From Xanthobacteraceae bacterium (GTDB taxonomy: Bacteria; Pseudomonadota; Alphaproteobacteria; Rhizobiales; Xanthobacteraceae), in contig JAIESI010000004.1 of assembly GCA_019746135.1 (NCBI GenBank), positions 1 through 64,000 on the forward strand: DNA of 64,000 bases, given 5' to 3'. The notes beneath the pieces are model-generated. The model saw only the letters and a program-made list of their open reading frames with translations, was not told the DNA's origin and did no database searches. Positions 17,858 through 26,627 of the stretch are shown piece by piece. The position numbers and the translations under genes are program-made. Numbering within the stretch: position 1 is the stretch's first letter; each line of letters opens with the position of its first letter.

Positions 17858-18410
17858 TCTGGCTCTCCTTCGTCATCAATCCCGTCAGCAGGTCCTTGAG
17901 CTGGGCGCGGGCCCGCGACAGCCTCGACATCACGGTTCCGGTCGGAACGCCGGTCACGCCGGCGATGTCCTGGTAGGACAAGCCTTCGAACTCGCGCAGC
18001 ACGATCACCTCGCGAAACACCGGCGCAAGCTCCGCGAGCGCCCGGCGGATCAGCGCGCATTCGCCGTCGCTGATCAACAGATCCTCGGCGGACGGCGCAA
18101 CGCTCGCCGGCTCGAAAGCCGGGCCCTCGCGGTCGCCGCGACCCGCCAGCGCGTCCTCGATGGATACGACATTGTTCGCGTTGCGCTTGCGCACCGAGAG
18201 CCAGCGATAGGCGACGTTACGGACGATGGTCAAAAGCCACGGCCGGATATCGCCGCCATGGAACTGGCCATAGGCCTTGAACGCGCGCAGATAGGCGTCC
18301 TGCACCACGTCGTCCGCATCCGCTTCGTTGCGCAGCAGCCAGAACGCCAGGTTGTAGGCCGCATCGATGTGCGGCAGCGCTTCGGTGTCAAAATCGCGAA
18401 GGCTCGGCAT
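17847..18410 (-). CDS. ECF-type RNA polymerase sigma factor
   Basis: 187 residues with the two ECF domains. Region 2 is AYNLAFWLLRNEADADDVVQDAYLRAF followed by RPWLLTIVRNVAYRW. Region 4 is APVFREVIVLREFEGLSYQDIAGVTG with the recognition helix VPTGTVMSRLSRARAQL. It is co-transcribed with its membrane anti-sigma factor and divergent from the metallo-beta-lactamase-fold operon at 18613. A pair of opposed GGGAATAAA motifs in the intergenic region suggests that it activates both its own gene and that operon. Confidence 0.95.
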   Translation of the reverse strand: MPSLRDFDTEALPHIDAAYNLAFWLLRNEADADDVVQDAYLRAFKAYGQFHGGDIRPWLLTIVRNVAYRWLSVRKRNANNVVSIEDALAGRGDREGPAFEPASVAPSAEDLLISDGECALIRRALAELAPVFREVIVLREFEGLSYQDIAGVTGVPTGTVMSRLSRARAQLKDLLTGLMTKESQNAL

Positions 18411-18483
18411 GTGACGTTGCCCTGACAGCGGCGCCTTTCAGCCCAAAGCGTCAACTCAACTAAATGTGACTCCGCCGCTGCCG

Positions 18484-18533
18484 GGTTTATTCCCGCCTCG
18501 TGCCCGCGGCGGGTGCCGGCGCGGGAATAAACC
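18484..18533. promoter_or_regulatory. Divergent ECF-type promoter dyad
   Basis: A perfect 13-bp inverted repeat (arms 18484-18496 and 18521-18533, 24-base spacer) places GCGGGAATAAACC on both strands, each pointing away from the centre. GGAAT-type -35 elements are typical of ECF sigma promoters. Seventeen bases downstream of each GGAATA lies an xTCxC sequence that could be the -10. One arm faces the sigma gene, the other the operon starting at 18613. Confidence 0.6.
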
Positions 18534-18612
18534 GCCGCAGCGCTGAATCCCCTCCGTGTCGTTCTCGCAAAGCTCCGTGCATTCGGCACTGTTCCACCGA
18601 GGGAGACGTCCC

Positions 18613-19581
18613 ATGCTCAACCTTTCCCGTCGCAATTTCGTCACGACGACCGCGCTTGCCGCGGCCTTCGGCCTCAATGCGAGGCTCGCCATCGCGCCGG
18701 CCTTTGCGCAGAGGACCGCCGATCCGCAGCCCGGCTTTCACAAATACAAGGTCGGCGACATCGAGGTGACCGCCCTCTATGACGGGATCTGGGAGAAGCC
18801 GCACGATCCCGGCTTCATCCGCAACGCCTCGGTCGAGCAAACCCGCGAGGCGCTGGCGAAAGCCGGACAGACCACCGAGTTCATGCCGATCCCGCTGACC
18901 GTGGTGGTGCTGACCATCGGCGGCAGGCACGTCATGGTGGATTCCGGCGGCGGCGGCGGCCAGTGGCAGCCGACCTCGGGACGGCTCAACGCCAACATGA
19001 AGGCCGCGGGCATCGACCCGGCCGGGATCCGTACGATCCTGATCTCGCACTTCCACCCCGACCACATTTTCGGGCTGATGGAGCGCGGCACCAACAAGCC
19101 GGTGTTCCCCGATGCCGAGCTGATCGTCACCGCGGCCGAATACAAGTGGTGGACGGAGGCCGGCCGCGTCGAGAAGCTGCCGGAGGCGCGCAAGCCGCTC
19201 GGCCAGCGCATCCAGGCGGCGTTTCCGGGCTGGAAGAACTTCACGCTGATCGACGGCGAGAAGGAGGTCGCCCCGGGCGTGCGGCTCGTCAACACGCCGG
19301 GCCATACGCCGGGGCATGCCGCGTTCCACGCCAGCTCGGGCAACCAGCAACTGATGATCTCCAACGACGTGGCCTATGTGCCGGCGCTGCTTGCGCCGCA
19401 TCCGGAATGGCAGGGCAGCTACGATCAGGATGGCCCGCTGGCGGTGACCACCCGCCGGAGCCTGCTCGACCGGGTGATCGCCGACAGGATGATGGTCTGC
19501 GGCGCGCATTTCCCGTTCCCCGGCGCCGGCCGGTTCGCCAAGGACGGCGCGAGCTACACGTTCACCCCGGACCAAGCCTGA
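18613..19581 (+). CDS. Exported metallo-beta-lactamase-fold hydrolase
   Basis: 322 residues from the ATG at 18613 (GGGAGA eight bases upstream). A Tat-type leader (SRRNFVTTTALAAAFG, cleavage after AFA) marks a periplasmic protein. The MBL metal motif ISHFHPDHIFG (H-x-H-x-D-H, about 146-155) is followed by TPGHTPGHAAFHA (third His) and GAHFPFPGAG (last His). It resembles quorum-quenching lactonase/methyl-parathion hydrolase-like enzymes, but the substrate is unknown. It is first in a probable operon with a TPR protein and DoxX, divergent from an ECF sigma factor that likely controls it. Confidence 0.88.
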   Translation: MLNLSRRNFVTTTALAAAFGLNARLAIAPAFAQRTADPQPGFHKYKVGDIEVTALYDGIWEKPHDPGFIRNASVEQTREALAKAGQTTEFMPIPLTVVVLTIGGRHVMVDSGGGGGQWQPTSGRLNANMKAAGIDPAGIRTILISHFHPDHIFGLMERGTNKPVFPDAELIVTAAEYKWWTEAGRVEKLPEARKPLGQRIQAAFPGWKNFTLIDGEKEVAPGVRLVNTPGHTPGHAAFHASSGNQQLMISNDVAYVPALLAPHPEWQGSYDQDGPLAVTTRRSLLDRVIADRMMVCGAHFPFPGAGRFAKDGASYTFTPDQA

Positions 19582-19597
19582 GCCGAAAGGACACACC

Positions 19598-20056
19598 ATG
19601 ACAAACCTGCGCCCGACATGGCTTGCAGCCTTGCTGGTCATCGGCATCGCCGGCACGCCGGCGTTCGCCGTCGATACGGCCACGACCACCGATGCCCCGG
19701 ACCTCGCTGCGGTGCGCGCCAAGATCAAGGCCAAGGACTGGAGCGCCGCCATCGCCGAGCTCAACGGCATGATCGACAGGGGCGTGCAGCACGCCGATGT
19801 CTACAATCTCCTCGGCTTCAGCCTGCGCAATCAGGGCGACACCGGAACGGCGCAAACCTGGTACCAGAAGGCGCTGGAGTTCGATCCCGATCACAGGGGC
19901 GCGCTGGAATATCAGGGCGAGCTCTATGTGAAGCTCGGCGACCTCACCAAGGCGCAGGCCAACCTGGCGAAGCTCGTGAAGCTCTGCCCGCAGGGGTGCG
20001 AGGAGCGGGCAGACCTGGAAGAAGCGATCAAGACCAGGACCGTCAAAGTGCGGTAG
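19598..20056 (+). CDS. Secreted TPR-repeat protein
   Basis: 152 residues with a signal peptide (MTNLRPTWLAALLVIGIAGTPAFA). Two or three tetratricopeptide-like helix pairs follow: DWSAAIAELNGMIDRGVQHADVYNLLGFSLRN, then GTAQTWYQKALEFDPDHRGALEYQGELYVKLGD. The end has a cysteine pair (LCPQGCEE). Such proteins are usually periplasmic scaffolds. It lies 16 bases after the MBL-fold gene with an AAAGGA ribosome site, so it is likely part of the ECF-controlled unit. Confidence 0.8.
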   Translation: MTNLRPTWLAALLVIGIAGTPAFAVDTATTTDAPDLAAVRAKIKAKDWSAAIAELNGMIDRGVQHADVYNLLGFSLRNQGDTGTAQTWYQKALEFDPDHRGALEYQGELYVKLGDLTKAQANLAKLVKLCPQGCEERADLEEAIKTRTVKVR

Positions 20057-20099
20057 TGTAATGCACCATCAGCGCTATCACGCGCGGCGTTGCGGCACC

Positions 20100-20534
20100 A
20101 TGAACGGCAAGTTGCTCACCGACACGTTGGCGCCTGCGGCAGATGCCGCAGGCCGTGTGCTGCTTGCTGGTCTGTTTCTGTACGAGGGGTTCGTCAAGCT
20201 CCGCGGCTACGATCTGGCCGTCCAGTACATGGCGGCCTACGGCGTGCCGGGCGCACTCTTGCCGCTGGCGATCGCGACCGAGCTCGGCTGCGGCGCGCTG
20301 ATCCTGATCGGCTGGCAGACAAGGCTTGCGGCGCTGGCACTGTCCGGTTTCAGCCTCCTCGCGGCGGCGATCTTTCACACCAAATTCAGCGACACCAACC
20401 AGGTGCTGCATTTCGCCAAGGACATTGCGCTCGCGGGTGCCTTCCTGTTCGTCGCGGGCCGCGGCGCGGGACGGTTTTCGCTCGATGCCGTGCTGGCCGG
20501 GAGGCGGGAACAGACGCCGCGCCGGGCGGTTTAG
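20100..20534 (+). CDS. DoxX-family membrane protein
   Basis: 144 residues from the ATG at 20100; an earlier ATG at 20061 would add 13 basic residues and cannot be excluded. Four hydrophobic segments and the stretch GRVLLAGLFLYEGFVKLRGYD with the following VPGALLPLAIATELGCGALILIG are DoxX-type. DoxX proteins are small inner-membrane proteins linked to oxidative or thiol stress in other bacteria. It is the third gene after the ECF-facing promoter. Confidence 0.8.
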   Translation: MNGKLLTDTLAPAADAAGRVLLAGLFLYEGFVKLRGYDLAVQYMAAYGVPGALLPLAIATELGCGALILIGWQTRLAALALSGFSLLAAAIFHTKFSDTNQVLHFAKDIALAGAFLFVAGRGAGRFSLDAVLAGRREQTPRRAV

Positions 20535-20611
20535 CCGGAGGCTCTGGCGTGCTATAAATCCGCGGCGGCCGGCGAATCCCGGCCGCGCACTCATGCCAAG
20601 GAACTTCGCGC

Positions 20612-21709
20612 ATGAACATCGAGGTCAGGGCCAAAGAGCGCTCGCAGAAGACCAGGCTCGATATCGTCGACTGCGACTTCCATCCCAAGCTGACGCTCGA
20701 GCAGTTGCGCCCGTTCCTGAGCAATCAGTGGTGGAGCTATCTGCAGACCTACGGCAACCGTTCGCGGCATGGCTACGCCAAGGGCTACGCCTATCCGAAA
20801 ATGACGCCGCAGGCGGCGCGCCGCGATGCCTGGCCGCCGGGCGGCGGGTTGCCGGCGAGCGATCTCGATTTCGTGCGACAGCAGCATCTCGATCTCTACG
20901 GCGTCAGTGCCGCGATCATGAATCCACTGTCGCCGACCGGGCAGGGCGACATGAATATCGAGCTGTCGATCGCGATGGCGACGGCGGCGAACGAGGCGCA
21001 GGTCGCGCACTGGACCGCGCGCGATGCGCGGCTGCGGTCATCGGTGGTGGTGCCGTACGAGGACGGCGTGGCTTCTGCGAAGGAAGTGAGAAAGCGCTCA
21101 GGCGACAGGAACTACGCCCAGGTGTTTCTGTTGAGCCGCACCGGCGAGGCAGCCGGACGCAAGCGCTACTGGCCGATCTACGAGGCCGCGGTGGAGGTGG
21201 GCCTTCCCGTCGGCATCCACGTGTTCGGCTATTCCGGCTGGCCGATGACCTCGTCCGGCTATCCGTCGTACTACATCGAGGAGATGACCGAGCACGCCAC
21301 CTCGGCGCAGGCGATGGTGACGAGCTTCATCATGGAGGGCGTGTTCGAGCGCCTGCCGGAGCTGAAGGTCGTACTGATCGAGTCCGGTTTCGGCTGGCTC
21401 CCCGCCTTGGGCTGGCGGCTCGACAAGCACTGGAAGCGGCTCAAGGACGAGGTGCCGCATCTGAAGCTCGCTCCGTCGGAATACATCAGGAAGCATTTCT
21501 GGGTGACGACCCAGCCGATGGAAGAAACGGAAAATCCGGATCACCTGATCGAGGTGATGAACTGGATCGGTCTCGACCGGATCATGTTCTCCAGCGACTA
21601 CCCGCATTGGGACTTCGACGATCCGTTCGTCGCGCTGCCGCCGTCGCTCAGCGACGAGCAGCGGCGCATGATCTACGCCGGCAACGCACGGGCGCTGTAC
21701 CGGCTCTGA
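20612..21709 (+). CDS. Amidohydrolase-family protein (ACMSD-like)
   Basis: 365 residues with the same metal motifs as the protein at 15046: IVDCDFHPKL (D-x-H, about 16), GIHVFGYSGW (His, about 209) and IMFSSDYPHWDFDDP (Asp, about 329). The reaction is probably hydrolysis or decarboxylation of a ring- or acyl-carboxylate, which is inference. It begins a tight four-gene unit: its stop overlaps the Rieske gene start (TGATG), followed by an LLM flavin enzyme and an alpha/beta hydrolase. Confidence 0.85.
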   Translation: MNIEVRAKERSQKTRLDIVDCDFHPKLTLEQLRPFLSNQWWSYLQTYGNRSRHGYAKGYAYPKMTPQAARRDAWPPGGGLPASDLDFVRQQHLDLYGVSAAIMNPLSPTGQGDMNIELSIAMATAANEAQVAHWTARDARLRSSVVVPYEDGVASAKEVRKRSGDRNYAQVFLLSRTGEAAGRKRYWPIYEAAVEVGLPVGIHVFGYSGWPMTSSGYPSYYIEEMTEHATSAQAMVTSFIMEGVFERLPELKVVLIESGFGWLPALGWRLDKHWKRLKDEVPHLKLAPSEYIRKHFWVTTQPMEETENPDHLIEVMNWIGLDRIMFSSDYPHWDFDDPFVALPPSLSDEQRRMIYAGNARALYRL

Positions 21710-22125
21710 TGGCGAAAAAGCACGTCGTCGCCGCAGTCAGCGAAATCCCGCCGGGCGGCCGCAAGCTCGTCGAGGCGGACGGCCGCGCCATTGTCGTGTT
21801 CAATCTGTCCGGCGAGTTCTTCGCGCTGTCGAACCGCTGCCCGCACCGCGGCGGCAGCCTGTGCCAGGGCAATCTCACCGGTCTCGTGCTGTCGGACGAG
21901 CCCGGGCAGTACAACTACATCCGTCGCGGCGAGATCATCCGTTGCCCGTGGCACGCCTGGGAGTTCGACATCCGCACCGGAAAATCCTGGTGCGATCCCG
22001 AGAGGGTGAAAGCGCGCCGCTTCGGCGTATCGGTGGAGAAGGGCGCGAAGCTGATCGAGGGACCGTACATTGCCGAGACGTTCCGCGTCAGTGTCGAGAA
22101 CGAATACGTGGTCGTCGAAACTTGA
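21709..22125 (+). CDS. Small Rieske [2Fe-2S] protein
   Basis: 138 residues made almost only of a Rieske domain. Cluster ligands are in NRCPHRGGSLC (C-x-H) and IIRCPWHAWEFDIRTG (C-x2-H), with a 60-residue insertion between them. No oxygenase catalytic domain is fused, so it resembles a stand-alone Rieske ferredoxin that passes electrons to a partner oxygenase. The ATG overlaps the preceding stop. Partner candidates in the operon are the LLM enzyme or a component elsewhere. Confidence 0.9.
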   Translation: MAKKHVVAAVSEIPPGGRKLVEADGRAIVVFNLSGEFFALSNRCPHRGGSLCQGNLTGLVLSDEPGQYNYIRRGEIIRCPWHAWEFDIRTGKSWCDPERVKARRFGVSVEKGAKLIEGPYIAETFRVSVENEYVVVET

Positions 22126-22204
22126 CCTTGTCGTCGTCGGCCGAAGCCGCTGATATCGGGCCTCGATAGCGAAACAGCGGTCGCACGAGGCAGGCAACGG
22201 CGCG

Positions 22205-23461
22205 ATGAAGTTCCATTTCTTTCACTTGATGCCCTATCCGGACCTGCCGGACGACTTCCGCCAGAAGCACCGCTCGGTCTGGGTCGACGTGCCGGCCAAG
22301 CTGTTCGACCCGGCGGTCGGGCATCGCGCCTACAACGACTACCTTGACGAGCTGGAATACGCCGCAACCGTCGGGTTCGACGGCATCTGCGTCAACGAGC
22401 ACCATCAGAACGCCTACGGCATGATGCCGTCGCCGAACCTGATGGCCGCGGCGCTGGCGCGCCGCACCAGCGGCGTGAAGCTCGTGCTGATGGGCAATTC
22501 GGTCGCGCTCTACAATCCACCGACGCGCGTCGCCGAGGAGATGGCGATGCTCGACGTGATGTCGGGCGGCCGGCTGGTCGCGGGCTTTCCGGTCGGCACG
22601 CCGATGGACACGACCTTCTGCTATGGCCAGTCGCCGGCGACGTTGCGCGAAAAATATCGCGAGGGCGTGGAGTTGATCCTGCGGGCGTGGACCGAGCCCG
22701 AGGTGTTCTCGTTCAACGGCAAGTACACGCAGCTTCGTTATGTGAACGTCTGGCCGCGGCCGATGCAGAAGCCGCGCCCGCCGGTCTGGGTGCCGGGCGG
22801 CGCCAGCGTCGAGACCTGGGACCTCTGCCTCGAGCACGACTTCCTCTACGCCAACCTGTCCTACTTCGGCTACCAGGAAGGCCAGAAGGTCATGGACGGG
22901 TTCTGGAACGCGGTGGATCGCCACAAGCTGCCGCGCAACCCGTACCGCGCCGGCTTCCTGCAGTTCATCGCGGTCGCCGACAACGACGCCGAGGCCGAGC
23001 GGCTCTACGCCGAGCCCGCGCTCTATTTCTACCAGCGCTGCCTGCACGTCTACGGCGGCTACGTGAACCCGCCGGGCTATATGTCGATGGCGACACTGAA
23101 GGCCGGCATCGAAGGGCAGGTGGCGCGCATCACCAACCGCGCCGGCGCGCGCGCCGAGCTTGGGACGCTGTCGTGGAAGGACCTGATCGACCGCGGCTAT
23201 CTGGTGGCGGGAAGCCCGGCGACCGTCGCCGACCGCATCAACGACATGGCCGACAAGCTCAACGTCGGACACCTCATGGTGCTGCTGCACTTCGGCAACA
23301 TGTCGAAGGAGGTCACCATGCACAACACGCGGATGTTCGCCGAGAAGGTGATCCCGCGGCTCCGCTCGCGCTTCAGCGAATGGGAGGACAACTGGTTCCC
23401 GCGCGACGCCGCAAAGCCTGTGGCGGCCGCGCCGCACCGCATGCCCGAGGCGGTGAAATGA
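22205..23461 (+). CDS. LLM-class flavin-dependent monooxygenase-like protein
   Basis: 418 residues of the bacterial luciferase fold. Typical segments are EYAATVGFDGICVNEHHQNAYG, LVLMGNSVALYNPPTRVAEEMAMLD, and GRLVAGFPVGTP. Longer than many LLM enzymes, with a C-terminal extension. It lies 79 bases after the Rieske gene, and its stop overlaps the next start. It would oxygenate the substrate using reduced flavin; the substrate is unknown. Distinct from the LLM protein at 12843. Confidence 0.88.
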   Translation: MKFHFFHLMPYPDLPDDFRQKHRSVWVDVPAKLFDPAVGHRAYNDYLDELEYAATVGFDGICVNEHHQNAYGMMPSPNLMAAALARRTSGVKLVLMGNSVALYNPPTRVAEEMAMLDVMSGGRLVAGFPVGTPMDTTFCYGQSPATLREKYREGVELILRAWTEPEVFSFNGKYTQLRYVNVWPRPMQKPRPPVWVPGGASVETWDLCLEHDFLYANLSYFGYQEGQKVMDGFWNAVDRHKLPRNPYRAGFLQFIAVADNDAEAERLYAEPALYFYQRCLHVYGGYVNPPGYMSMATLKAGIEGQVARITNRAGARAELGTLSWKDLIDRGYLVAGSPATVADRINDMADKLNVGHLMVLLHFGNMSKEVTMHNTRMFAEKVIPRLRSRFSEWEDNWFPRDAAKPVAAAPHRMPEAVK

Positions 23462-24261
23462 ACAGCGCGACGATCACGCTGCCAAGCGGACGACGCTGGC
23501 AGGTCCATACCGGCGGCTCGGGCCCGGACATTCTGTGGCTGCACGGGTTGCGCGGTGTCGACCCGGCCGACCCGACGCTTGCGGCGTTGCAGGCGCGCTA
23601 TCGCGTCACGGCGCCGGTTGCGCCCGGCTTCAACGATCTCGAAGAGCTGTCGCGGATCGACAACATCCACGAGCTTGCGCTCGATTACGACGACCTGATC
23701 GAGCATCTCGGGCTGAAAACCTTCAGCCTGATCGGCCACTCGTTCGGGGCGATGATCGCAGCCGACATCGCGGCGCATTTTCCAAAGCGTGCTGACAAAC
23801 TCGTCCTGCTGGCGCCGTTCGGCCTATGGAACGACGCCTATCCGGTCGCCGACATCTTCGCCATGCCCTACATGCAGATGGACGATATTCTCTGGCACGA
23901 TCCGGCGGCGCGCGAGACGTTCGCCAGGAAGGTCGTCACCGACGCCGACGTGAAGGAGGCGGCCGCGCAGATGGTCAAGCTCGCGGGAAGTCTCACCGCT
24001 GTCACCAAGTTCGTCTGGCCGATCCCCGACCGCGGTCTTGCGCGGCGGCTGCCACGCATCGCCTGTCCGGTGCTGGTGTTGTTTGGTGCGGATGACCGCG
24101 TCGTGCCGCGGAATTATGCGGCCGACTTCAAGAAAGGCCTGCAGCACAGCCAGACGGCGGTCGTTCCGGGCGCGGGGCACATGCTGCCTTACGAGAAGCC
24201 GCAGCAGGTTGCCGACCTGATCGAGCGTTTTCTGAAGGTGGCACCGGCCAAGGTGGCCTGA
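23458..24261 (+). CDS. Alpha/beta-hydrolase
   Basis: 267 residues from the ATG that overlaps the LLM stop (ATGA). The fold is marked by ILWLHGLRG (oxyanion region), the nucleophile elbow LIGHSFGAMIAADIAA (Ser, about 98), VLFGADDRVVPR (Asp) and PGAGHMLPYEKP (His). It resembles meta-cleavage-product hydrolases and esterases. As last gene of the amidohydrolase/Rieske/LLM unit it probably acts on a product of the oxygenation. A hairpin terminator follows. Confidence 0.9.
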   Translation: MNSATITLPSGRRWQVHTGGSGPDILWLHGLRGVDPADPTLAALQARYRVTAPVAPGFNDLEELSRIDNIHELALDYDDLIEHLGLKTFSLIGHSFGAMIAADIAAHFPKRADKLVLLAPFGLWNDAYPVADIFAMPYMQMDDILWHDPAARETFARKVVTDADVKEAAAQMVKLAGSLTAVTKFVWPIPDRGLARRLPRIACPVLVLFGADDRVVPRNYAADFKKGLQHSQTAVVPGAGHMLPYEKPQQVADLIERFLKVAPAKVA

Positions 24262-24319
24262 GGAACGCGCCGGTGCCGCATGCGATGGCCGCCCGCGCCG
24301 ACACGGTGATCGACGAGAA

Positions 24320-24343
24320 ACTGCCGGGCCGTGGCCCGGCAGT
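24320..24343. terminator. Hairpin between convergent genes
   Basis: Perfect 11-bp arms ACTGCCGGGCC (24320-24330) and GGCCCGGCAGT (24333-24343), between the alpha/beta-hydrolase (+) and the SPW protein (-). No strong T-run is present on either side, so its strength is uncertain. Confidence 0.65.
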
Positions 24344-24369
24344 CCGTCGATGCGCGCAAGCGGCCTGGC

Positions 24370-24723
24370 TCAGCGGCTGACCGTCAGCCGTCCGGGCCGG
24401 TGCATCATCCACAGCTCGACGCCGGCGATGACCGCCACCAGGATGCCGATGACGAGGTGGACGTGCGCCGCAGCGGTGCCGGTGAAGCCCAGAACCCAGG
24501 GCGATACCAGGACCCAGAGCCCGACGATCAGGTTGAGCCATTCCTCCCACTCGAAGAATGCGGAGAGCGCCGCGAGCGACAGCACGGCGATGATGAGACC
24601 GCAGATCACGGCATTCTGGGTCTGCGCGCCGGCATCGAAGCCGACGATCCAGGGCGAGACCAGCAGAAACGCGCCCAGGATCAGATTGAGCACGTCACAG
24701 ATACGTTCATTTCTCCATTCCAT
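24370..24723 (-). CDS. SPW-repeat membrane protein
   Basis: 117 residues from the ATG at 24723, which has a perfect GGAGG five bases upstream. Two copies of the SPW repeat are visible (LLVSPWIVGF and VLVSPWVLGF), each in a pair of hydrophobic helices, giving four membrane segments. The SPW family are small inner-membrane proteins without a known function. It is divergent from the small gene at 24893 and convergent with the hydrolase operon. Confidence 0.85.
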   Translation of the reverse strand: MEWRNERICDVLNLILGAFLLVSPWIVGFDAGAQTQNAVICGLIIAVLSLAALSAFFEWEEWLNLIVGLWVLVSPWVLGFTGTAAAHVHLVIGILVAVIAGVELWMMHRPGRLTVSR

Positions 24724-24892
24724 GACGACCTCCATGTCGAAGGCCGGCGGCCCACCACAGTCCACGTCTGGACCGTCGGCAGATATTCCTAACAATGCTT
24801 GTCCCCGCCGATTGGTTCCTGCGCCGCCGGGCGGTTCCACCGGAACCGGATCGATTGGGGAAATCGGGGGGCGAATCCGATAGTCTTGCGTC

Positions 24893-25081
24893 ATGTCCGG
24901 GCCGGAGGAGCGCGAGGTCTATTTCGAGTTCATCGCGGTCGGCAATGCGGTGAAGGTCACCGCCATCGACAGCCTGACCGGCACCGAGGTCTCGACCATG
25001 GGGCCCGCGAGTGCCACGCAAATGGACCTCAAGCAGCTTGCGCTGCAGAAGCTCAGGGCGCGGCTGAGGCGCGAAGAATAA
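24893..25081 (+). CDS. Small conserved protein upstream of glyA (DUF6898-like)
   Basis: 62 residues, starting MSGPEEREVYFEFIAVGNA and containing VKVTAIDSLTGTEVSTMGPASA, with a charged C-terminal helix (LKQLALQKLRARLRREE). From memory this matches the small family often found just before glyA in Rhizobiales. No catalytic residues are apparent and the role is unknown. The ORF is short, but its codon pattern and conserved position make it credible. Confidence 0.7.
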   Translation: MSGPEEREVYFEFIAVGNAVKVTAIDSLTGTEVSTMGPASATQMDLKQLALQKLRARLRREE

Positions 25082-25205
25082 GTGCCAGGAACACGCACCA
25101 AGAACAGCCGAAAAATCAACATATTGCGGGCTGTGAGCGGCCGCCATCCAAACCTTGGCGGGTCGGAGCCGATATGGTAGGGCAGGCCTATTCCTGGAGA
25201 AGCCA

Positions 25206-26507
25206 ATGCCCGTGTCCGATAGCGCTGCGAAAGCCGTCGCGGATTCCCTGTTTACCGCCTCCCTTGCCGAGACCGACCCCGAGATCGCCGAAGCGATCCG
25301 GCTGGAGCTCGGCCGCCAGCGCGACGAGATCGAGCTGATCGCGTCGGAAAACATCGTCAGCCGCGCCGTTCTCGAGGCGCAGGGCTCGGTGATGACCAAC
25401 AAGTATGCCGAGGGCCTTCCCGGCCGGCGCTATTACGGCGGCTGCCAGTACGTGGATATCGCCGAGAACCTGGCGCTCGACCGCGTCAAGAGACTGTTCG
25501 GCGCGGCGTTTGCCAACGTGCAGCCGCACTCGGGCGCCTCCGCCAATGTGGCGGCCTTCATGGCGCTGATGCAGCCGGGCGATACGTTCCTCGGATTGAA
25601 CCTTGCGGCAGGCGGACATCTCAGCCACGGCTCGCCGGTCAATGTCTCGGGCAAGTGGTTCAAGGCCGTGCCCTACAGCGTGCGCCGCGACGACCACCGC
25701 ATCGACATGGACGAGGTGCGCAAGCTCGCGGAGCAGCACAAGCCGAAGGTGATCGTCGCCGGCGGCTCGGCCTATCCGCGCATCATCGACTTCAAGGGTT
25801 TCCGCGAGATCGCCGATAGCGTCGGCGCCAGGCTCATGGTCGACATGGCGCATTTCGCCGGGCTGGTCGCGGGCGGGGCGCATCCGAGCCCGTTCCCGCA
25901 CGCCCATGTGGTCACTTCGACCACCCACAAGACGCTGCGCGGGCCGCGCGGCGGGTTCATCCTCACCAACGACGAGGAACTCGGCAAGAAGATCAATTCG
26001 GCGGTGTTCCCGGGCATGCAGGGCGGGCCGCTGATGCACGTCATCGCCGCCAAGGCGGTGGCGTTCGGCGAAGCGCTCCGCCCGGCCTTCAAGCTCTACG
26101 CGAAGAATGTCGCGGACAACGCGAGGGCCCTGGCCGAAGTCCTTAAGAACAAAGGGCTTGATATCGTTTCCGGCGGCACCGACACGCATTTGATGCTGGT
26201 GGACCTCAGGCCCAAGCGGCTGACCGGCAAGGTGGCCGAGGCGGCGCTCGGCCGCGCCCACATGACCTGCAACAAGAACGGCATTCCGTTCGATCCGGAG
26301 AAGCCCGCGATCACCTCGGGCATCCGTCTCGGCACACCCGCGGGCACCACGCGCGGCTTCGGCATTGCCGAGTTCCGGCAGGTCGGCGAGCTGATCGCCG
26401 AGGTGCTGGACGCGCTGTCACATCGGAACGCCGATGAGGATGCGGCGGTGGAGGCGGCCGTCCGCGAGAAGGTGAAACGGCTGATTTCCCGGTTCCCGAT
26501 CTACTAG
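25206..26507 (+). CDS. glyA: Serine hydroxymethyltransferase
   Basis: 433 residues from the ATG at 25206 (GGAGAA six to seven bases upstream). It interconverts serine and glycine while loading tetrahydrofolate with a one-carbon unit, in the cytosol with pyridoxal phosphate. Motifs are [38 protein letters not shown], and the PLP lysine in [14 protein letters not shown]. It starts the conserved run glyA-nrdR-rib genes. A palindromic repeat begins in its stop codon. Confidence 0.98.
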   Translation: MPVSDSAAKAVADSLFTASLAETDPEIAEAIRLELGRQRDEIELIASENIVSRAVLEAQGSVMTNKYAEGLPGRRYYGGCQYVDIAENLALDRVKRLFGAAFANVQPHSGASANVAAFMALMQPGDTFLGLNLAAGGHLSHGSPVNVSGKWFKAVPYSVRRDDHRIDMDEVRKLAEQHKPKVIVAGGSAYPRIIDFKGFREIADSVGARLMVDMAHFAGLVAGGAHPSPFPHAHVVTSTTHKTLRGPRGGFILTNDEELGKKINSAVFPGMQGGPLMHVIAAKAVAFGEALRPAFKLYAKNVADNARALAEVLKNKGLDIVSGGTDTHLMLVDLRPKRLTGKVAEAALGRAHMTCNKNGIPFDPEKPAITSGIRLGTPAGTTRGFGIAEFRQVGELIAEVLDALSHRNADEDAAVEAAVREKVKRLISRFPIY

Positions 26508-26555
26508 GGCATGATCCCGAAAAGTGGGAAGCGGTTTTCGGAAAAGATCATGCCC
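26507..26555. repeat. Rhizobial-type intergenic palindrome
   Basis: Arms GGGCATGATC (26507-26516) and GATCATGCCC (26546-26555) plus inner CCGAAAA (26517-26523)/TTTTCGG (26535-26541) form a long imperfect hairpin with an AAAA bulge. It begins in the glyA stop codon. This exact sequence type is, from memory, one of the most frequent dispersed palindromes in Bradyrhizobium and Rhodopseudomonas genomes. It may act as a weak terminator or RNA-stabilising element. Confidence 0.8.
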
Positions 26556-26627
26556 AACAGAGGAACGAGGATCTGTTTCAACGACGTTGAAGCAGACCCG
26601 AGCGGGCACGGGGGTTAAGGGGCGAGG

